A stretch of DNA of 43,490 bases from Actinomycetota bacterium (GCA_009703055.1 WLGW01000007.1:1-43490), one strand, 5' to 3'. Shown: positions 7,314-15,848, counted from the first letter of the stretch. Notes: generated by a model not told the origin, from the sequence alone. A program made the numbers and translations.

Positions 7314-8003
7314 CTAACTCGGAACAGTGGTCGTAAGGACTGTCGTAGTCGTCGTGCTGGTTGTGGTGGTCGGCTTGATGAAACCCATCTTGAGGTCAAG
7401 TGCCTTCTTGATCTGGCGTGCAAGCTGAAGCCCGCCGAATTTGTTCATGTGGACACGGTCGCCGCTGAACCAGTGCTTGTTCTTGCGGGCGATCAGTTCC
7501 CAGTCAAGAAGAGTGATCCGAAGTCGCTTCGCTTCTTCAAGCAAGACCTTGTTGAATGCGCGATTCTTAACCTTGACATTGCCATTTTCTCGATACGTGA
7601 GCCACATGAGTGATGCACCTTGAGATTTCACTTCAGCATTGATTCTGCGGATGGCACGACGAACGTACTCAGCGCCGGTGTCGTTGTAGCCGGTGGCAAT
7701 CACCACGATGTCAATGTCGCTTGATCTGTGTTTGACAATCTGATCAAGCGCACTCTTACGAGCCGAATCAATACACCCCGGATCAAGCAGTTTTTGGCAA
7801 CCCCACACTTCCAATGTGGTGTTATAGGTGCTGCCCCACAAAGGCTTCATGCTTTCAGGTGCCCAGCGCAGAACAGAAGCAACGGAATCGCCGACAATCA
7901 AGACATTGATACGTTCAGCACTTGCGCGAGGAACCGCTAGCGATGTGGCGGCACAGCACATCGCAGTAACGATGATGGCGAGTCGACGGCCACGAAAGGA
8001 CAT
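7314..8003 (-). CDS. Secreted SGNH/GDSL hydrolase with Thr-rich tail
   Basis: A 229-residue protein with a signal peptide (MSFRGRRLAI, then a hydrophobic core ending at ASA near residue 29). The SGNH block I is VGDSV with Ser40; block III is TGYND with Asn106; block V is GDRVHMN with Asp181 and His184. The catalytic triad is therefore complete, and an esterase or O-acyl hydrolase acting on the envelope or polysaccharides is likely. After about residue 210 the protein turns into a Thr-rich tail (TTTTSTTTTTVLTTTVPS). A related but degenerate SGNH domain lies inside the fusion protein at 13441-15834. TAACCT sits 6 nt before the ATG at 8003. Confidence 0.85.
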   Translation of the reverse strand: MSFRGRRLAIIVTAMCCAATSLAVPRASAERINVLIVGDSVASVLRWAPESMKPLWGSTYNTTLEVWGCQKLLDPGCIDSARKSALDQIVKHRSSDIDIVVIATGYNDTGAEYVRRAIRRINAEVKSQGASLMWLTYRENGNVKVKNRAFNKVLLEEAKRLRITLLDWELIARKNKHWFSGDRVHMNKFGGLQLARQIKKALDLKMGFIKPTTTTSTTTTTVLTTTVPS

Positions 8004-8009
8004 GACCTG

Positions 8010-8015
8010 AGGTTA
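8010..8015 (-). promoter_or_regulatory. -10-like box (TAACCT) for SGNH gene
   Basis: On the minus strand TAACCT lies 6 nt before the ATG at 8003, in the leaderless configuration. It overlaps the stop codon of the upstream gene. Confidence 0.4.
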
Positions 8016-8489
8016 TGCGTTGCTGAAGGCTGAGGGTTCACTTTCAGAAATAGGTGAAGTGCCCATGTGGACCCAGTCATGATGGGCGATGCGTAAGGGA
8101 TGAGGAAGCCGTGAGAGGTGTCGTGCCGGTAACTGAGGCAAAACACTGCGAACTGCGATGGTGCGATGCGGCTGAACTGCTATTTGTTGGGCTGCGCCGA
8201 ACATGGTGCATCGGCTCAGTGCCCGCGCAAAGGGGTTGTGCCGCCCAGGTGCGTAGTTGACGCCGATGCCGCGGGCGAGATCGGTCATGTCGACGGTGTA
8301 GCCCTCTGGCTGTTGCTGAAGTCCACCAGCGAGGCGTCGTACGAGCCATGTGGCAGTGGGTCCGAGAATGGGTAGCCAAAACATCTCGATGTATGGGTCA
8401 TCAATTGCATATCCGTGTTCTTCGACGAGTGGATCTTTCCAGGGAACGATGTGGATGATTGCGTCCTCGGTGGTGTGGCTGGGGTGCAT
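8013..8489 (-). CDS. Conserved hypothetical protein (actinobacterial)
   Basis: A 158-residue protein. The middle resembles a family of actinobacterial hypothetical proteins of similar length, with a DPLVEEHGYAIDDPYIEMFW segment, LPILGPTATWLVRRLAGGL, then DMTDLARGIGVNYAPGRHNPFARAL and a C-terminal PQLPARHLSRLPHPL stretch. The pattern of a conserved helix followed by a small-residue and GRHNPF segment suggests a winged-helix-like regulator, but this is only an impression. The ATG at 8489 is preceded by a perfect AGGAGG at good spacing, so this start is preferred over the longer open frame that runs into the sirtuin gene. It is divergent from the sirtuin gene. Confidence 0.75.
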   Translation of the reverse strand: MHPSHTTEDAIIHIVPWKDPLVEEHGYAIDDPYIEMFWLPILGPTATWLVRRLAGGLQQQPEGYTVDMTDLARGIGVNYAPGRHNPFARALSRCTMFGAAQQIAVQPHRTIAVRSVLPQLPARHLSRLPHPLRIAHHDWVHMGTSPISESEPSAFSNA

Positions 8490-8547
8490 GGTTTCCTCCT
8501 GATGTTGATGTGCGAAGGATGTGTACGGCTGCGTAAGAATGGGGGCG

Positions 8548-9333
8548 ATGTACAGCGAAGAAGTACCCGAAGAAATTGTTGATGAAGTTGGTGGTTGGCT
8601 TCGCGAAGCACGCCGCATTGTGGTGTTCACCGGCGCAGGTATTTCTACTGATTCGGGGATTCCCGACTTTCGAGGGCCACAAGGGCTCTGGACACAGAAT
8701 CCATTAGCGGAGAAGACATCGACACTGAGTTATTACCTCAATGATCCTGAAGTCAGAAAAGTGGCATGGGCGGGTCGTGTTCGAACATTCAATGGCACTG
8801 CACAACCCAATGATGGTCATCGAGCAATATGTGCAATTCAAAATGCGGGGAAGCTTGTAGCAGTCGTGACGCAGAATGTCGACGGCCTGCATCAAGCATC
8901 AGGCATCGTTGAACACAACGTTGTTGAAGTACACGGCACGATTCGTTTCGGTCGGTGCTGGGGATGCAACGATCGCCGTCCGATGGGGGAGTTCATTGAG
9001 CGAGTCATCGCTGGCGATCCTGATCCTCATTGCGAACTATGTGGCGGTGTTGTGAAGAGCGACGCAATTCTGTTTGAACAGTCGCTCGTGCCTGAAGTAA
9101 TCGATCGTGCATTTACAGAAGCTGAGAAATGTGATGTCTTGATTGCTGTCGGTAGTTCTTTGTCTGTTTCTCCAGCAAACGGTGTGGTGCCGCGTGCTCG
9201 AAATAGTGGTGCCAAGGTGGTCATCATCAATGGTGAGCCCACCCAGATGGACCACTGGGCGGACCGCATTTTGCTGGGCTCGATTACGCCATTACTCACC
9301 GCCGTTGTCGGGCGTGCTGAATTCCCGACTTAG
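8548..9333 (+). CDS. Sirtuin family NAD-dependent protein deacylase
   Basis: A 261-residue sirtuin that removes acyl groups from lysines and consumes NAD. It shows GAGISTDSGIPDFRG (residues 29-43), TQNVDGLH (108-115), the catalytic His129 in EVHG, zinc cysteines 137/140 and 162/165, GSSLSV and the adenine-ribose INGEPT motif. The Tyr and Arg pair that marks desuccinylases of the CobB/SIRT5 type is not obvious (the equivalent region reads KVAWAGRVR), so deacetylation is more likely, with modest confidence. Starts at 8521 (GTG), 8539 and 8548 are in frame; 8548 has a G-rich Shine-Dalgarno-like run at 8541-8545. The target is unknown. Confidence 0.92.
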   Translation: MYSEEVPEEIVDEVGGWLREARRIVVFTGAGISTDSGIPDFRGPQGLWTQNPLAEKTSTLSYYLNDPEVRKVAWAGRVRTFNGTAQPNDGHRAICAIQNAGKLVAVVTQNVDGLHQASGIVEHNVVEVHGTIRFGRCWGCNDRRPMGEFIERVIAGDPDPHCELCGGVVKSDAILFEQSLVPEVIDRAFTEAEKCDVLIAVGSSLSVSPANGVVPRARNSGAKVVIINGEPTQMDHWADRILLGSITPLLTAVVGRAEFPT

Positions 9334-9337
9334 TCGG

Positions 9338-9343
9338 TAGGGT
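9338..9343 (+). promoter_or_regulatory. -10-like box (TAGGGT) for rhodanese-E1 gene
   Basis: TAGGGT lies 6 nt before the ATG at 9350 in the leaderless configuration. Confidence 0.45.
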
Positions 9344-9349
9344 TTTGGC

Positions 9350-10516
9350 ATGGCATCGTTCCGTGACCTTCTCTCCCAAGCAAAGTCCGAAATCATCGAG
9401 ATTGATACAGCCGACGCTCAACAGCGCATTCAGGCTGGCGGTGTGCTCATTCTCGACGTTCGTGAACCCGATGAATTTGAGCAAGGGGCGCTTCCTGGCG
9501 TGTTGCACATTCCTCGTGGCCACTTAGAAGCACAGATTGAAGGTCGTGCCACTGACCGTGACCAAGAAATTGTTGTCTATTGCGCAGGTGGTGTTCGTAG
9601 CGCCTTTGCAGCAAAGACACTGAAAGAACTGGGCTACACCAATGTGTTGTCGATGGCCGGCGGATTTGGCAAGTGGAAGGACGAGGGCCGCGAGTGGCGT
9701 CTTCCTGTCACGTTGACTCCAGATCAGCGCAATCGCTACCAGCGTCACCTTCTGCTTCCTGAAGTCGGTGTTGAAGGACAAGCCAAATTGCTGGGCGCAA
9801 AGGTTTTGATGTTGGGTGCAGGCGGACTCGGTTCTCCGGCAGCTTTGTATCTCGCAGCTGCTGGTGTCGGAACGATCGGCATTGTTGACATGGATGATGT
9901 TGATGCATCAAACCTGCAGCGCCAGATTCTTCACAACATGGATCGCATTGGAGAGCGCAAAGTTGAATCTGCGCGCATGACAATTGAGAAGTTGAATCCT
10001 GATGTCAAAGTCAAGATGTACGACACTCGTCTTGATGCGAGCAACATCATGGAAATCATGTCGGGCTATGACGTCGTTGTTGATGGCGCTGACAACTTCC
10101 CAAGCCGTTACTTGCTGAACGATGCAAGCGTGAAGCTCGGCATTCCCGTCGTGCACGGCAGCATCTTCCGTTTTGAAGGAATGGTGTCCGTGTTTCATCC
10201 GAAGCAAGGTCCGACATATCGCGACATGGTGCCTGAGCCACCACCGGCAGAACTTGCTCCATCATGTGCAGAAGCGGGAGTCCTTGGTGTTTTGCCAGGA
10301 ATCATCGGTTCGATTCAGGCCCTTGAGACCATCAAGATCATTCTTGAACTTGGGGACCCACTGATCGGTCGCATCCTCAGCGTGGACACTACTGAGATGT
10401 CATTCCGTGTTTTCAAGCTTCGTGCTGACCCGAACAACGTCGTGACCTATGAAAATCGCGACCGTATTGAAGTGCGTGACCTCGATGGTCTCTGCGCTCC
10501 TTGGCTCACGCACTAG
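9350..10516 (+). CDS. Rhodanese-MoeB/ThiF fusion (E1-like sulfurtransferase/adenylyltransferase)
   Basis: A 388-residue two-domain protein. Residues 1-115 are a rhodanese domain with active Cys78 in VVYCAGGVRSA. Residues 125-388 are an E1-like adenylation domain with GAGGLG (156-161), a DADNxQRQ-like DVDASNLQRQILH and DGADNF (245-250). The likely thioester Cys is Cys306 in SCAEAGVLGVLPG. Such proteins adenylate the C-terminal glycine of a ubiquitin-like sulfur carrier (MoaD, ThiS or CysO type) and hand it sulfur. The usual MoeZ/MOCS3 order is E1 then rhodanese; here it is reversed. The two CxxC zinc pairs of MoeB are absent (TYRD and NNVV at those places). No sulfur-carrier gene is nearby, so the pathway is open. 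The rhodanese could supply the persulfide intramolecularly. Confidence 0.88.
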   Translation: MASFRDLLSQAKSEIIEIDTADAQQRIQAGGVLILDVREPDEFEQGALPGVLHIPRGHLEAQIEGRATDRDQEIVVYCAGGVRSAFAAKTLKELGYTNVLSMAGGFGKWKDEGREWRLPVTLTPDQRNRYQRHLLLPEVGVEGQAKLLGAKVLMLGAGGLGSPAALYLAAAGVGTIGIVDMDDVDASNLQRQILHNMDRIGERKVESARMTIEKLNPDVKVKMYDTRLDASNIMEIMSGYDVVVDGADNFPSRYLLNDASVKLGIPVVHGSIFRFEGMVSVFHPKQGPTYRDMVPEPPPAELAPSCAEAGVLGVLPGIIGSIQALETIKIILELGDPLIGRILSVDTTEMSFRVFKLRADPNNVVTYENRDRIEVRDLDGLCAPWLTH

Positions 10517-10519
10517 CGT
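10514..10519 (+). promoter_or_regulatory. -10-like box (TAGCGT) for glf
   Basis: TAGCGT, which includes the stop codon of the preceding gene, lies 7 nt before the glf GTG start. It suggests an internal leaderless promoter for glf. Confidence 0.35.
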
Positions 10520-10526
10520 TTCTTAG

Positions 10527-11675
10527 GTGCCAGCACCAATCGTCATTGTCGGAGCCGGGTTCTCAGGTGCAGTTGTTGCACGTGAACTCGCTGAAGCCGG
10601 AATCGCATCGTGGGTCGTTGACGGCCGCTCGCATGTAGCCGGTAATGCTCACACCGAGCGTCGTTCCAACGGTGTGATGGTTCATGTCTACGGACCACAT
10701 ATTTTTCACACAGCATTTGAGAACGTGTGGAAGTACATCAACAAGTTTGGTGACATGGTTCCGTATAACCATCGCGTGAAGGCAACCTCGGCTGGTGCTG
10801 TGTATTCGCTCCCTGTGAATCTTCATACGATTAACCAGTTCTTCGGCAAGACGTTGTCGCCAGCAGAAGCACAGCAGTTCATTGCCGACCATGCGGATAA
10901 CAGCATTGACACTCCCGTCAGTTTTGAAGACCAAGCCCTCAAGTTTGTTGGTCCTGAACTGTATGAAGCTTTCTTCAAGGGGTATACACAAAAGCAGTGG
11001 GGCGTGTCTCCCACAGATCTGCCTGCTTCAATTCTTGCGCGCCTTCCGGTGCGTTTTTCATATGAAGACAGCTACTTCAATCATCCGTATCAGGCAATCC
11101 CGCGCGATGGATACACACCGATTGTTGAAGCAATGCTTGATCATCCACTGATTGAAGTGACGTTGAACAAAACAGTGACGCCAGAAGAGATTGCGGATGC
11201 TGAGCATGTGTTCTGGTCAGGTCCGATTGATGAGTACTTCAAAGGCAAGTTTGGCAACCTGGGGTATCGCACACTTGATTTCGTAGAGAGTGAACAGACA
11301 GGGGACTTCCAAGGGTGTCCGGTGATGAACTACTGCGACGTTGATGTTCCATACACACGCATCACTGAGCACAAACATTTCGCACCATGGGAATCTCATG
11401 AGGGGACAACCCTGTACACGGAGTACAGCCGATTGGCTGAACCAGGCGACATTGCGTACTACCCGATCCGTCAAGTCAAGGAGAAGGAGCAGTTGCTCCA
11501 GTACGTCAAGGCAGCTCAAGAAGCATCTGGGGTCACGTTTATGGGTCGTTTAGGCACTTATCGCTACCTCGACATGGATGTCACCATCAAAGAGGCCCTT
11601 GAAGTGGCCGAGATGTTCCTGAATTGCCGTCGTGACAATCGTCCAATGCCACCGTTGGTGGTCGACGCCCTGTGA
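10527..11675 (+). CDS. glf: UDP-galactopyranose mutase
   Basis: A 382-residue flavoenzyme that converts UDP-galactopyranose to UDP-galactofuranose, the donor for galactan. The N-terminal FAD site is IVGAGFSGAVVARELAEAG with the GGHxxG-type SHVAGNAHTE region. YGPHIFHT, NHRVKA, KGYTQKQWG, RLPVRFSYEDSYFNHPYQAIP and the C-terminal FAD segment GRLGTYRYLDMDVTIKEA match the family throughout. The length is typical. It starts with GTG at 10527. The stop is 16 nt before the preferred start of glfT2, so the two form an operon making and polymerising Galf. Confidence 0.97.
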   Translation: MPAPIVIVGAGFSGAVVARELAEAGIASWVVDGRSHVAGNAHTERRSNGVMVHVYGPHIFHTAFENVWKYINKFGDMVPYNHRVKATSAGAVYSLPVNLHTINQFFGKTLSPAEAQQFIADHADNSIDTPVSFEDQALKFVGPELYEAFFKGYTQKQWGVSPTDLPASILARLPVRFSYEDSYFNHPYQAIPRDGYTPIVEAMLDHPLIEVTLNKTVTPEEIADAEHVFWSGPIDEYFKGKFGNLGYRTLDFVESEQTGDFQGCPVMNYCDVDVPYTRITEHKHFAPWESHEGTTLYTEYSRLAEPGDIAYYPIRQVKEKEQLLQYVKAAQEASGVTFMGRLGTYRYLDMDVTIKEALEVAEMFLNCRRDNRPMPPLVVDAL

Positions 11676-11691
11676 AACTAGGGGGGTGAGC

Positions 11692-13437
11692 GTGTTCCCC
11701 CTAGCCCGAATTCAGATTCCGGCTCCTCGGTTCTCCGAACCCACGCTGTACGTCCGTTCCTCCGGAGCTATCGATTCCGCGGGTCTTCACCTCTCAAAAG
11801 ATGGCCGGGCCACGTTTGATACTGCCTTCGGGGTTTTCGCAGCAGGTCGTTGGAGCCGTCTGACCTCTATTGCCGATCTTGTCGTTTCCATGGACATCTC
11901 CGGGCGGGCCCTGGTTGAGCTCATTGCGTATGCCGGCGGAGTCGACACAGTGATTGCTTCCTCTGATGAAGGTGGGGCGGTCTCTTGCGCCGATATTCGC
12001 GCCATCAGTGCGGAGTCGTTCTATGTCTCGGTAACTGCACTGGAAGACACTGTGATTATTCGCGGTGGTGAATGGGGAACCAGAACTCCACCTACTCGCA
12101 ATGTGCAATTGGGCGTAGCGATCACCACGTTTAATCGCCAGGACTATGTGTTGGCCACGATTGACAAACTAGTTGCACTTGAAGCAGACGTGCCCTCGGT
12201 GCATGGTCACTTGCAAGTAATTGTGGTTGACAATGCACGGAACCTGCAGCCAAACATTCCTGCTTCTGCTCCGGTGCGTGTCTTGCCGAATCCCAACTTG
12301 GGTGGAGCAGGTGGTTTTGCCCGCGGACTCATTGAGTTCCGTGAAGCGGGATGGAGCACTCATGTTGTCTTCATGGACGATGATATCTCCCTAGAGCCCG
12401 AATCAATTGTTCGAACTATCTCGCTTCTCTCGTACGCCGATTCTCCTAACCTGTGTATTCACGGGGCGATGATCAGTGAAGAGCAGCCGTGGATGCAGTT
12501 CGAGGCTGGATCGGCATATGAATTCCGTTCTGTGTATCCGTTGCGTGCACATGGCCGAGGAATCGATCTTCGTCAGCGCTCTGAAGTAGTCCATGACCAT
12601 CTTGAGGTTGATCTTGATTACTCCGCTTGGTGGTTCACGGTGTTCCCCATGCACATCGGTGTTGATAACCCGTTACCAGTCTTTGTGCGTGGTGACGACG
12701 TTGCATTCGGGTTGATGCACACCGGTCAGCACACAGTCACGTTGAATGGCATCTCGGTATGGCACGCAGACTTCGCACTGAAGAACAACCCTTCGTCGTT
12801 GTATTACGAGGTACGTAACTTTGCCTTGATTGACACATTGGTTTTCGATGATCACAAACGCTGGCACCTTGCATGGCGTTACTTGGGTTTCGGATTCCGT
12901 AACGCCTACTCGCATCGGTATGCGAGTGCTGAGTACATGATTTGGGGAATGAAAGATTTCCTTGCTGGCCCCGATGAATGGATGAAGATTGACCATTCGG
13001 CAAAGCATGATGAGATCCGCCACGTATCAGAAGAAAAAGCAGGGCCATTGTCAGAAGAGTTGAAGAGTCTCGGATTCACTCCTCCCAAGTCGAAGCCAGC
13101 TCGTCTCGGTGGTTTCCTTCTGTCTCCACTTCTGGGCGGAGGCCGATGGATTCCTAAAGCAATACGGTCTCAAAACATTGGTGTAGCCCAAATTGATGTG
13201 CGCGCCGTGGGTCTGGCAATTCGTCACGACAAGATCTTGTATCGACATCCTCGTTTTGAAGAGGGCTTTGTATGCGAACGTGACTCGAAGCGTTTCCGCG
13301 CCGTGCAACACGATGTGTTTGCAACGACATGGCAGTTGCTGCGTACCTACAAGAAGTTGAAAAAGGCATATCGCGCCAAGTATCCAGAATTGGTCAGTAC
13401 CGAATCCTGGAAGACCCGCTGCGGTATCACTAACTAA
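11692..13437 (+). CDS. glfT2: Galactofuranosyltransferase, GlfT2-like
   Basis: A 581-residue GT2-family enzyme with GlfT2 organisation. It has an N-terminal beta-rich domain (about 1-135), a GT-A domain starting GVAITTFNR with the metal-binding DDD at 229-231 (VFMDDDISLEPES), a WW pair at 313-314 (AWWFTVFPM), RGDDVAFG at 333-340, the metal-ligand-type VWHADF at 357-361, and a C-terminal helical domain. In mycobacteria GlfT2 polymerises the galactan of arabinogalactan on a polyprenyl carrier. The frame opens at 11632 inside glf, but AGGGGG (11680-11685) is well spaced for the GTG at 11692, so that start is chosen. It is convergent with the next gene. Galactan chain length and linkage cannot be read from sequence. 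Confidence 0.92.
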   Translation: MFPLARIQIPAPRFSEPTLYVRSSGAIDSAGLHLSKDGRATFDTAFGVFAAGRWSRLTSIADLVVSMDISGRALVELIAYAGGVDTVIASSDEGGAVSCADIRAISAESFYVSVTALEDTVIIRGGEWGTRTPPTRNVQLGVAITTFNRQDYVLATIDKLVALEADVPSVHGHLQVIVVDNARNLQPNIPASAPVRVLPNPNLGGAGGFARGLIEFREAGWSTHVVFMDDDISLEPESIVRTISLLSYADSPNLCIHGAMISEEQPWMQFEAGSAYEFRSVYPLRAHGRGIDLRQRSEVVHDHLEVDLDYSAWWFTVFPMHIGVDNPLPVFVRGDDVAFGLMHTGQHTVTLNGISVWHADFALKNNPSSLYYEVRNFALIDTLVFDDHKRWHLAWRYLGFGFRNAYSHRYASAEYMIWGMKDFLAGPDEWMKIDHSAKHDEIRHVSEEKAGPLSEELKSLGFTPPKSKPARLGGFLLSPLLGGGRWIPKAIRSQNIGVAQIDVRAVGLAIRHDKILYRHPRFEEGFVCERDSKRFRAVQHDVFATTWQLLRTYKKLKKAYRAKYPELVSTESWKTRCGITN

Positions 13438-13440
13438 CAG

Positions 13441-15834
13441 TTACTTCAACGATGCTGCAGCAAGCATCAAAGAAGCCCAGGTTTGTGGACCCACTCGACC
13501 GCTCTGCTTAAAGCCAGCACGCTTTTGATACAGCTTGACGTCTTGCACGAGCGATGAACTAAACAATCCGGTCGTCGGAATCTTCTTTCGCAAAACCTTG
13601 GCGAGTGCGCGTTGAACTGAGCTGACAGCAGGATGTCGGCTGCCCACTCTGAGAACTGCAAGATCGGATCGTGTCGCGAGACCCATTGCATCCCACGTCG
13701 TTCTGTCAACGGTGCCGGTCTGCGGGAGGCTGACCGATGCCTGAAAAGCCTTCACTGCTTTCACCGTGCCCTTACCAAAGTCGCCATCAGTGGCGAGGCG
13801 CTTAGAGCCCTTGAGATTCATCACTGCATTGAGTTTCTTTTGTACGGAAACAACCATTGCGCCACGGTGCTTTTCAGCAAGTGGAAGTCCAGGAATGAGC
13901 GCTGCTGTTGGAGCGGTAGTGGGAAGCAGGCCTTGTGCACGCAGTGCGTCGAGTTGAGTGCGCAAAAACTGAGTGAATTCGACTTGTCCGCTATTGGAGA
14001 GATGAACCCAGCAGCACAGTGATGAGTTATCAAACCAACGCCATTGAGGTTGTGCAGAACTTGCTGCGTTCCAATCGAGAACAGTCACCGTGGGGTTCGT
14101 AGCAGCAACATTGGCAAGGATTTGGTTGGAACGGGCATAGTTGCGCGATGTTGCGCGAGTGGACATATTGACAAAGATGATGCGCTGCACCGCTTTGGAT
14201 GACAATGCTGACAACATCTGATGTACTTCAGCTTCGAAAGTATTTGGGTCGTCGTTGTAGCCAAGAGCAACGATGGCGATTGCAGGAGCCGGCAGGGCGT
14301 TTGCAATGCCCACCCCGTCGAGGTCGATCTGAGGTGCTGCAACTGTGAACAAGCAATCTGCACCAGCCATGCCACGACCGGCGCATGCCTGATATGTCAT
14401 GGAAGGAAACGCTGGTGTCACCATGTTGTTGAACTCGGTGGCGATGCTCTCGCTGACTGAATCTCCGATGAACAGAATGGATCCAACAGGTGCTGCCGCT
14501 GGGTCTGCTGGTGCAACAGGGGTGGCTGCATACCAGGGTGCAAAGAGATCAAAGTCTCCGCGAAAGTTCCAGCCAGTACGTGTGACGGAGCCAGCGGTAC
14601 CTGTGATGGTGACGGAAGTTGTGTAACCGTTGAAGTCGCCGCCTAGTCCGTCGTGAGCGGTGGTCAGATTCAAAAAGACACCGATCGATGGGTACATCTT
14701 CTGTAGCTCGGCGGCGCTGATGAAGCGAGTCCAGTTCTGAAGTGCCGCATCGGCGGTGATGTCGCCGTTATCAATTTTTGCTGGGAAAGTTCCACCTGCA
14801 GTGCGTCCGCCATTTGAGGAGGTGAACTCTGTGCGAGAAATGGTGTTTCGCGAATCCTTGACGACATAGCCGGCTGTTTCAGCAATAGCACGGTCTGTGC
14901 GCGAGTCTTCAAGAACGGAAGATGAGGAAGAACCCACCGTACGAAGTGCAGCGCCTCCGTAGACCTGACAGTTCTGTGTATCGCATGTCTTGGCATAGGA
15001 ATAGCGAGCCTCTGACAATGAGTAACTACGTGCCGCTACCGCTTGTGCTCGCAGTGCATGCATACCAAGGCCTCCGGCGGCGTCTCCCCATCCGGCAGGC
15101 GATTCGCGCGGAACAACCCCGCGTAGATAGGACTCAATGGTAACGAGGTTGACAACTCGATGGTTATTGACGCCATCGACTGTGGCTCTGATACCACCGC
15201 GGTAGTAACGAATGCGTGCTTTGGTTGCAGAAGTTGCAGGCTCGCACACACCAACAAGATCAGTCGGTGCGGCTGCTGCTGGATTGGATCCATTAGTCGT
15301 TACAAAATCAACAGGGCCACGAACGTTGTCACCAATCAACGTGAATCCACTTGGCGTTCCAGAGCTTCCACCACATGTGTTGTTTGCGGAGGCATACACG
15401 TCGTACGTGTTGGCAGATACTGGTCGTGCGATCATCGCGCCATACGTGCCACTTTTCCCTGTCCACGCAAGATTTTTGGTATCTGAAACAACGGCTACTT
15501 GTTTTCCATCGTGCAATTCCAGGCGAACACTCATGACACCACCGGGGGTTGCGCCTGCATCTGCTGCGGTCAGGGTGGTGAGAGTGCGGCCGCCACCTCC
15601 GTAATAGAACTCGATGATGTTCTGCCAAGTGGAACCTAAACGAGTGGCCCATGCAAAGGCGCCGAACTGGCTTAAGCCGCGACCATGTCCATTTCCGTGT
15701 CCGCGGATAATGACTCCGAGAGGGGGCAAGTTGTTAGCAGAGGCTTTCGGTGGGTCGGTCTGCGTCAGAGGAACGAGGACTGCCGAGACAACCAAGAGCA
15801 CAAGAGCAATGCGACGGCGCTGTGGTTTTCCCAT
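13441..15834 (-). CDS. Secreted SpoIID/LytB - SGNH hydrolase - peptidoglycan-binding fusion
   Basis: A 797-residue exported protein (signal peptide residues 1-33, RRRIALVLLVVSAVLVPL). Residues about 40-430 form a SpoIID/LytB-type domain. It begins with the GHGNGHGRGLSQFGA segment and carries SYLRGVVPRESPAGW, where Glu244 matches the catalytic Glu of SpoIID lytic transglycosylases. Residues about 450-635 are an SGNH hydrolase domain with GDSV (Ser459) and LGYND. The expected block V Asp is replaced by Cys608 (CCWVHLS, His611). Residues about 650-797 hold two peptidoglycan-binding repeats (VQKKLNAV, FQASVSLPQTGTVD; VQRALAKV, YQKRAGFKQSGRVG). A role in remodelling or deacylating the wall is inferred. 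TAGCGT lies 8 nt before the ATG. Confidence 0.88.
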   Translation of the reverse strand: MGKPQRRRIALVLLVVSAVLVPLTQTDPPKASANNLPPLGVIIRGHGNGHGRGLSQFGAFAWATRLGSTWQNIIEFYYGGGGRTLTTLTAADAGATPGGVMSVRLELHDGKQVAVVSDTKNLAWTGKSGTYGAMIARPVSANTYDVYASANNTCGGSSGTPSGFTLIGDNVRGPVDFVTTNGSNPAAAAPTDLVGVCEPATSATKARIRYYRGGIRATVDGVNNHRVVNLVTIESYLRGVVPRESPAGWGDAAGGLGMHALRAQAVAARSYSLSEARYSYAKTCDTQNCQVYGGAALRTVGSSSSSVLEDSRTDRAIAETAGYVVKDSRNTISRTEFTSSNGGRTAGGTFPAKIDNGDITADAALQNWTRFISAAELQKMYPSIGVFLNLTTAHDGLGGDFNGYTTSVTITGTAGSVTRTGWNFRGDFDLFAPWYAATPVAPADPAAAPVGSILFIGDSVSESIATEFNNMVTPAFPSMTYQACAGRGMAGADCLFTVAAPQIDLDGVGIANALPAPAIAIVALGYNDDPNTFEAEVHQMLSALSSKAVQRIIFVNMSTRATSRNYARSNQILANVAATNPTVTVLDWNAASSAQPQWRWFDNSSLCCWVHLSNSGQVEFTQFLRTQLDALRAQGLLPTTAPTAALIPGLPLAEKHRGAMVVSVQKKLNAVMNLKGSKRLATDGDFGKGTVKAVKAFQASVSLPQTGTVDRTTWDAMGLATRSDLAVLRVGSRHPAVSSVQRALAKVLRKKIPTTGLFSSSLVQDVKLYQKRAGFKQSGRVGPQTWASLMLAAASLK

Positions 15835-15842
15835 AAGGGAAC

Positions 15843-15848
15843 ACGCTA
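15843..15848 (-). promoter_or_regulatory. -10-like box (TAGCGT) for SpoIID-SGNH gene
   Basis: On the minus strand TAGCGT lies 8 nt before the ATG at 15834. Confidence 0.35.

Noticed and set aside
11632-11691. Longer start for glfT2 inside glf
   Set aside because: It overlaps 44 bp of glf and adds residues unlike GlfT2. The GTG at 11692 has a well-placed AGGGGG.
12673-13023. Long antisense open frames, here and under lysS, the carboxylase, the mutase and the RCC1-like gene
   Set aside because: They mirror the codon structure of strong genes on the other strand and have low-complexity or Arg/Ser-rich products without recognisable domains or start signals.
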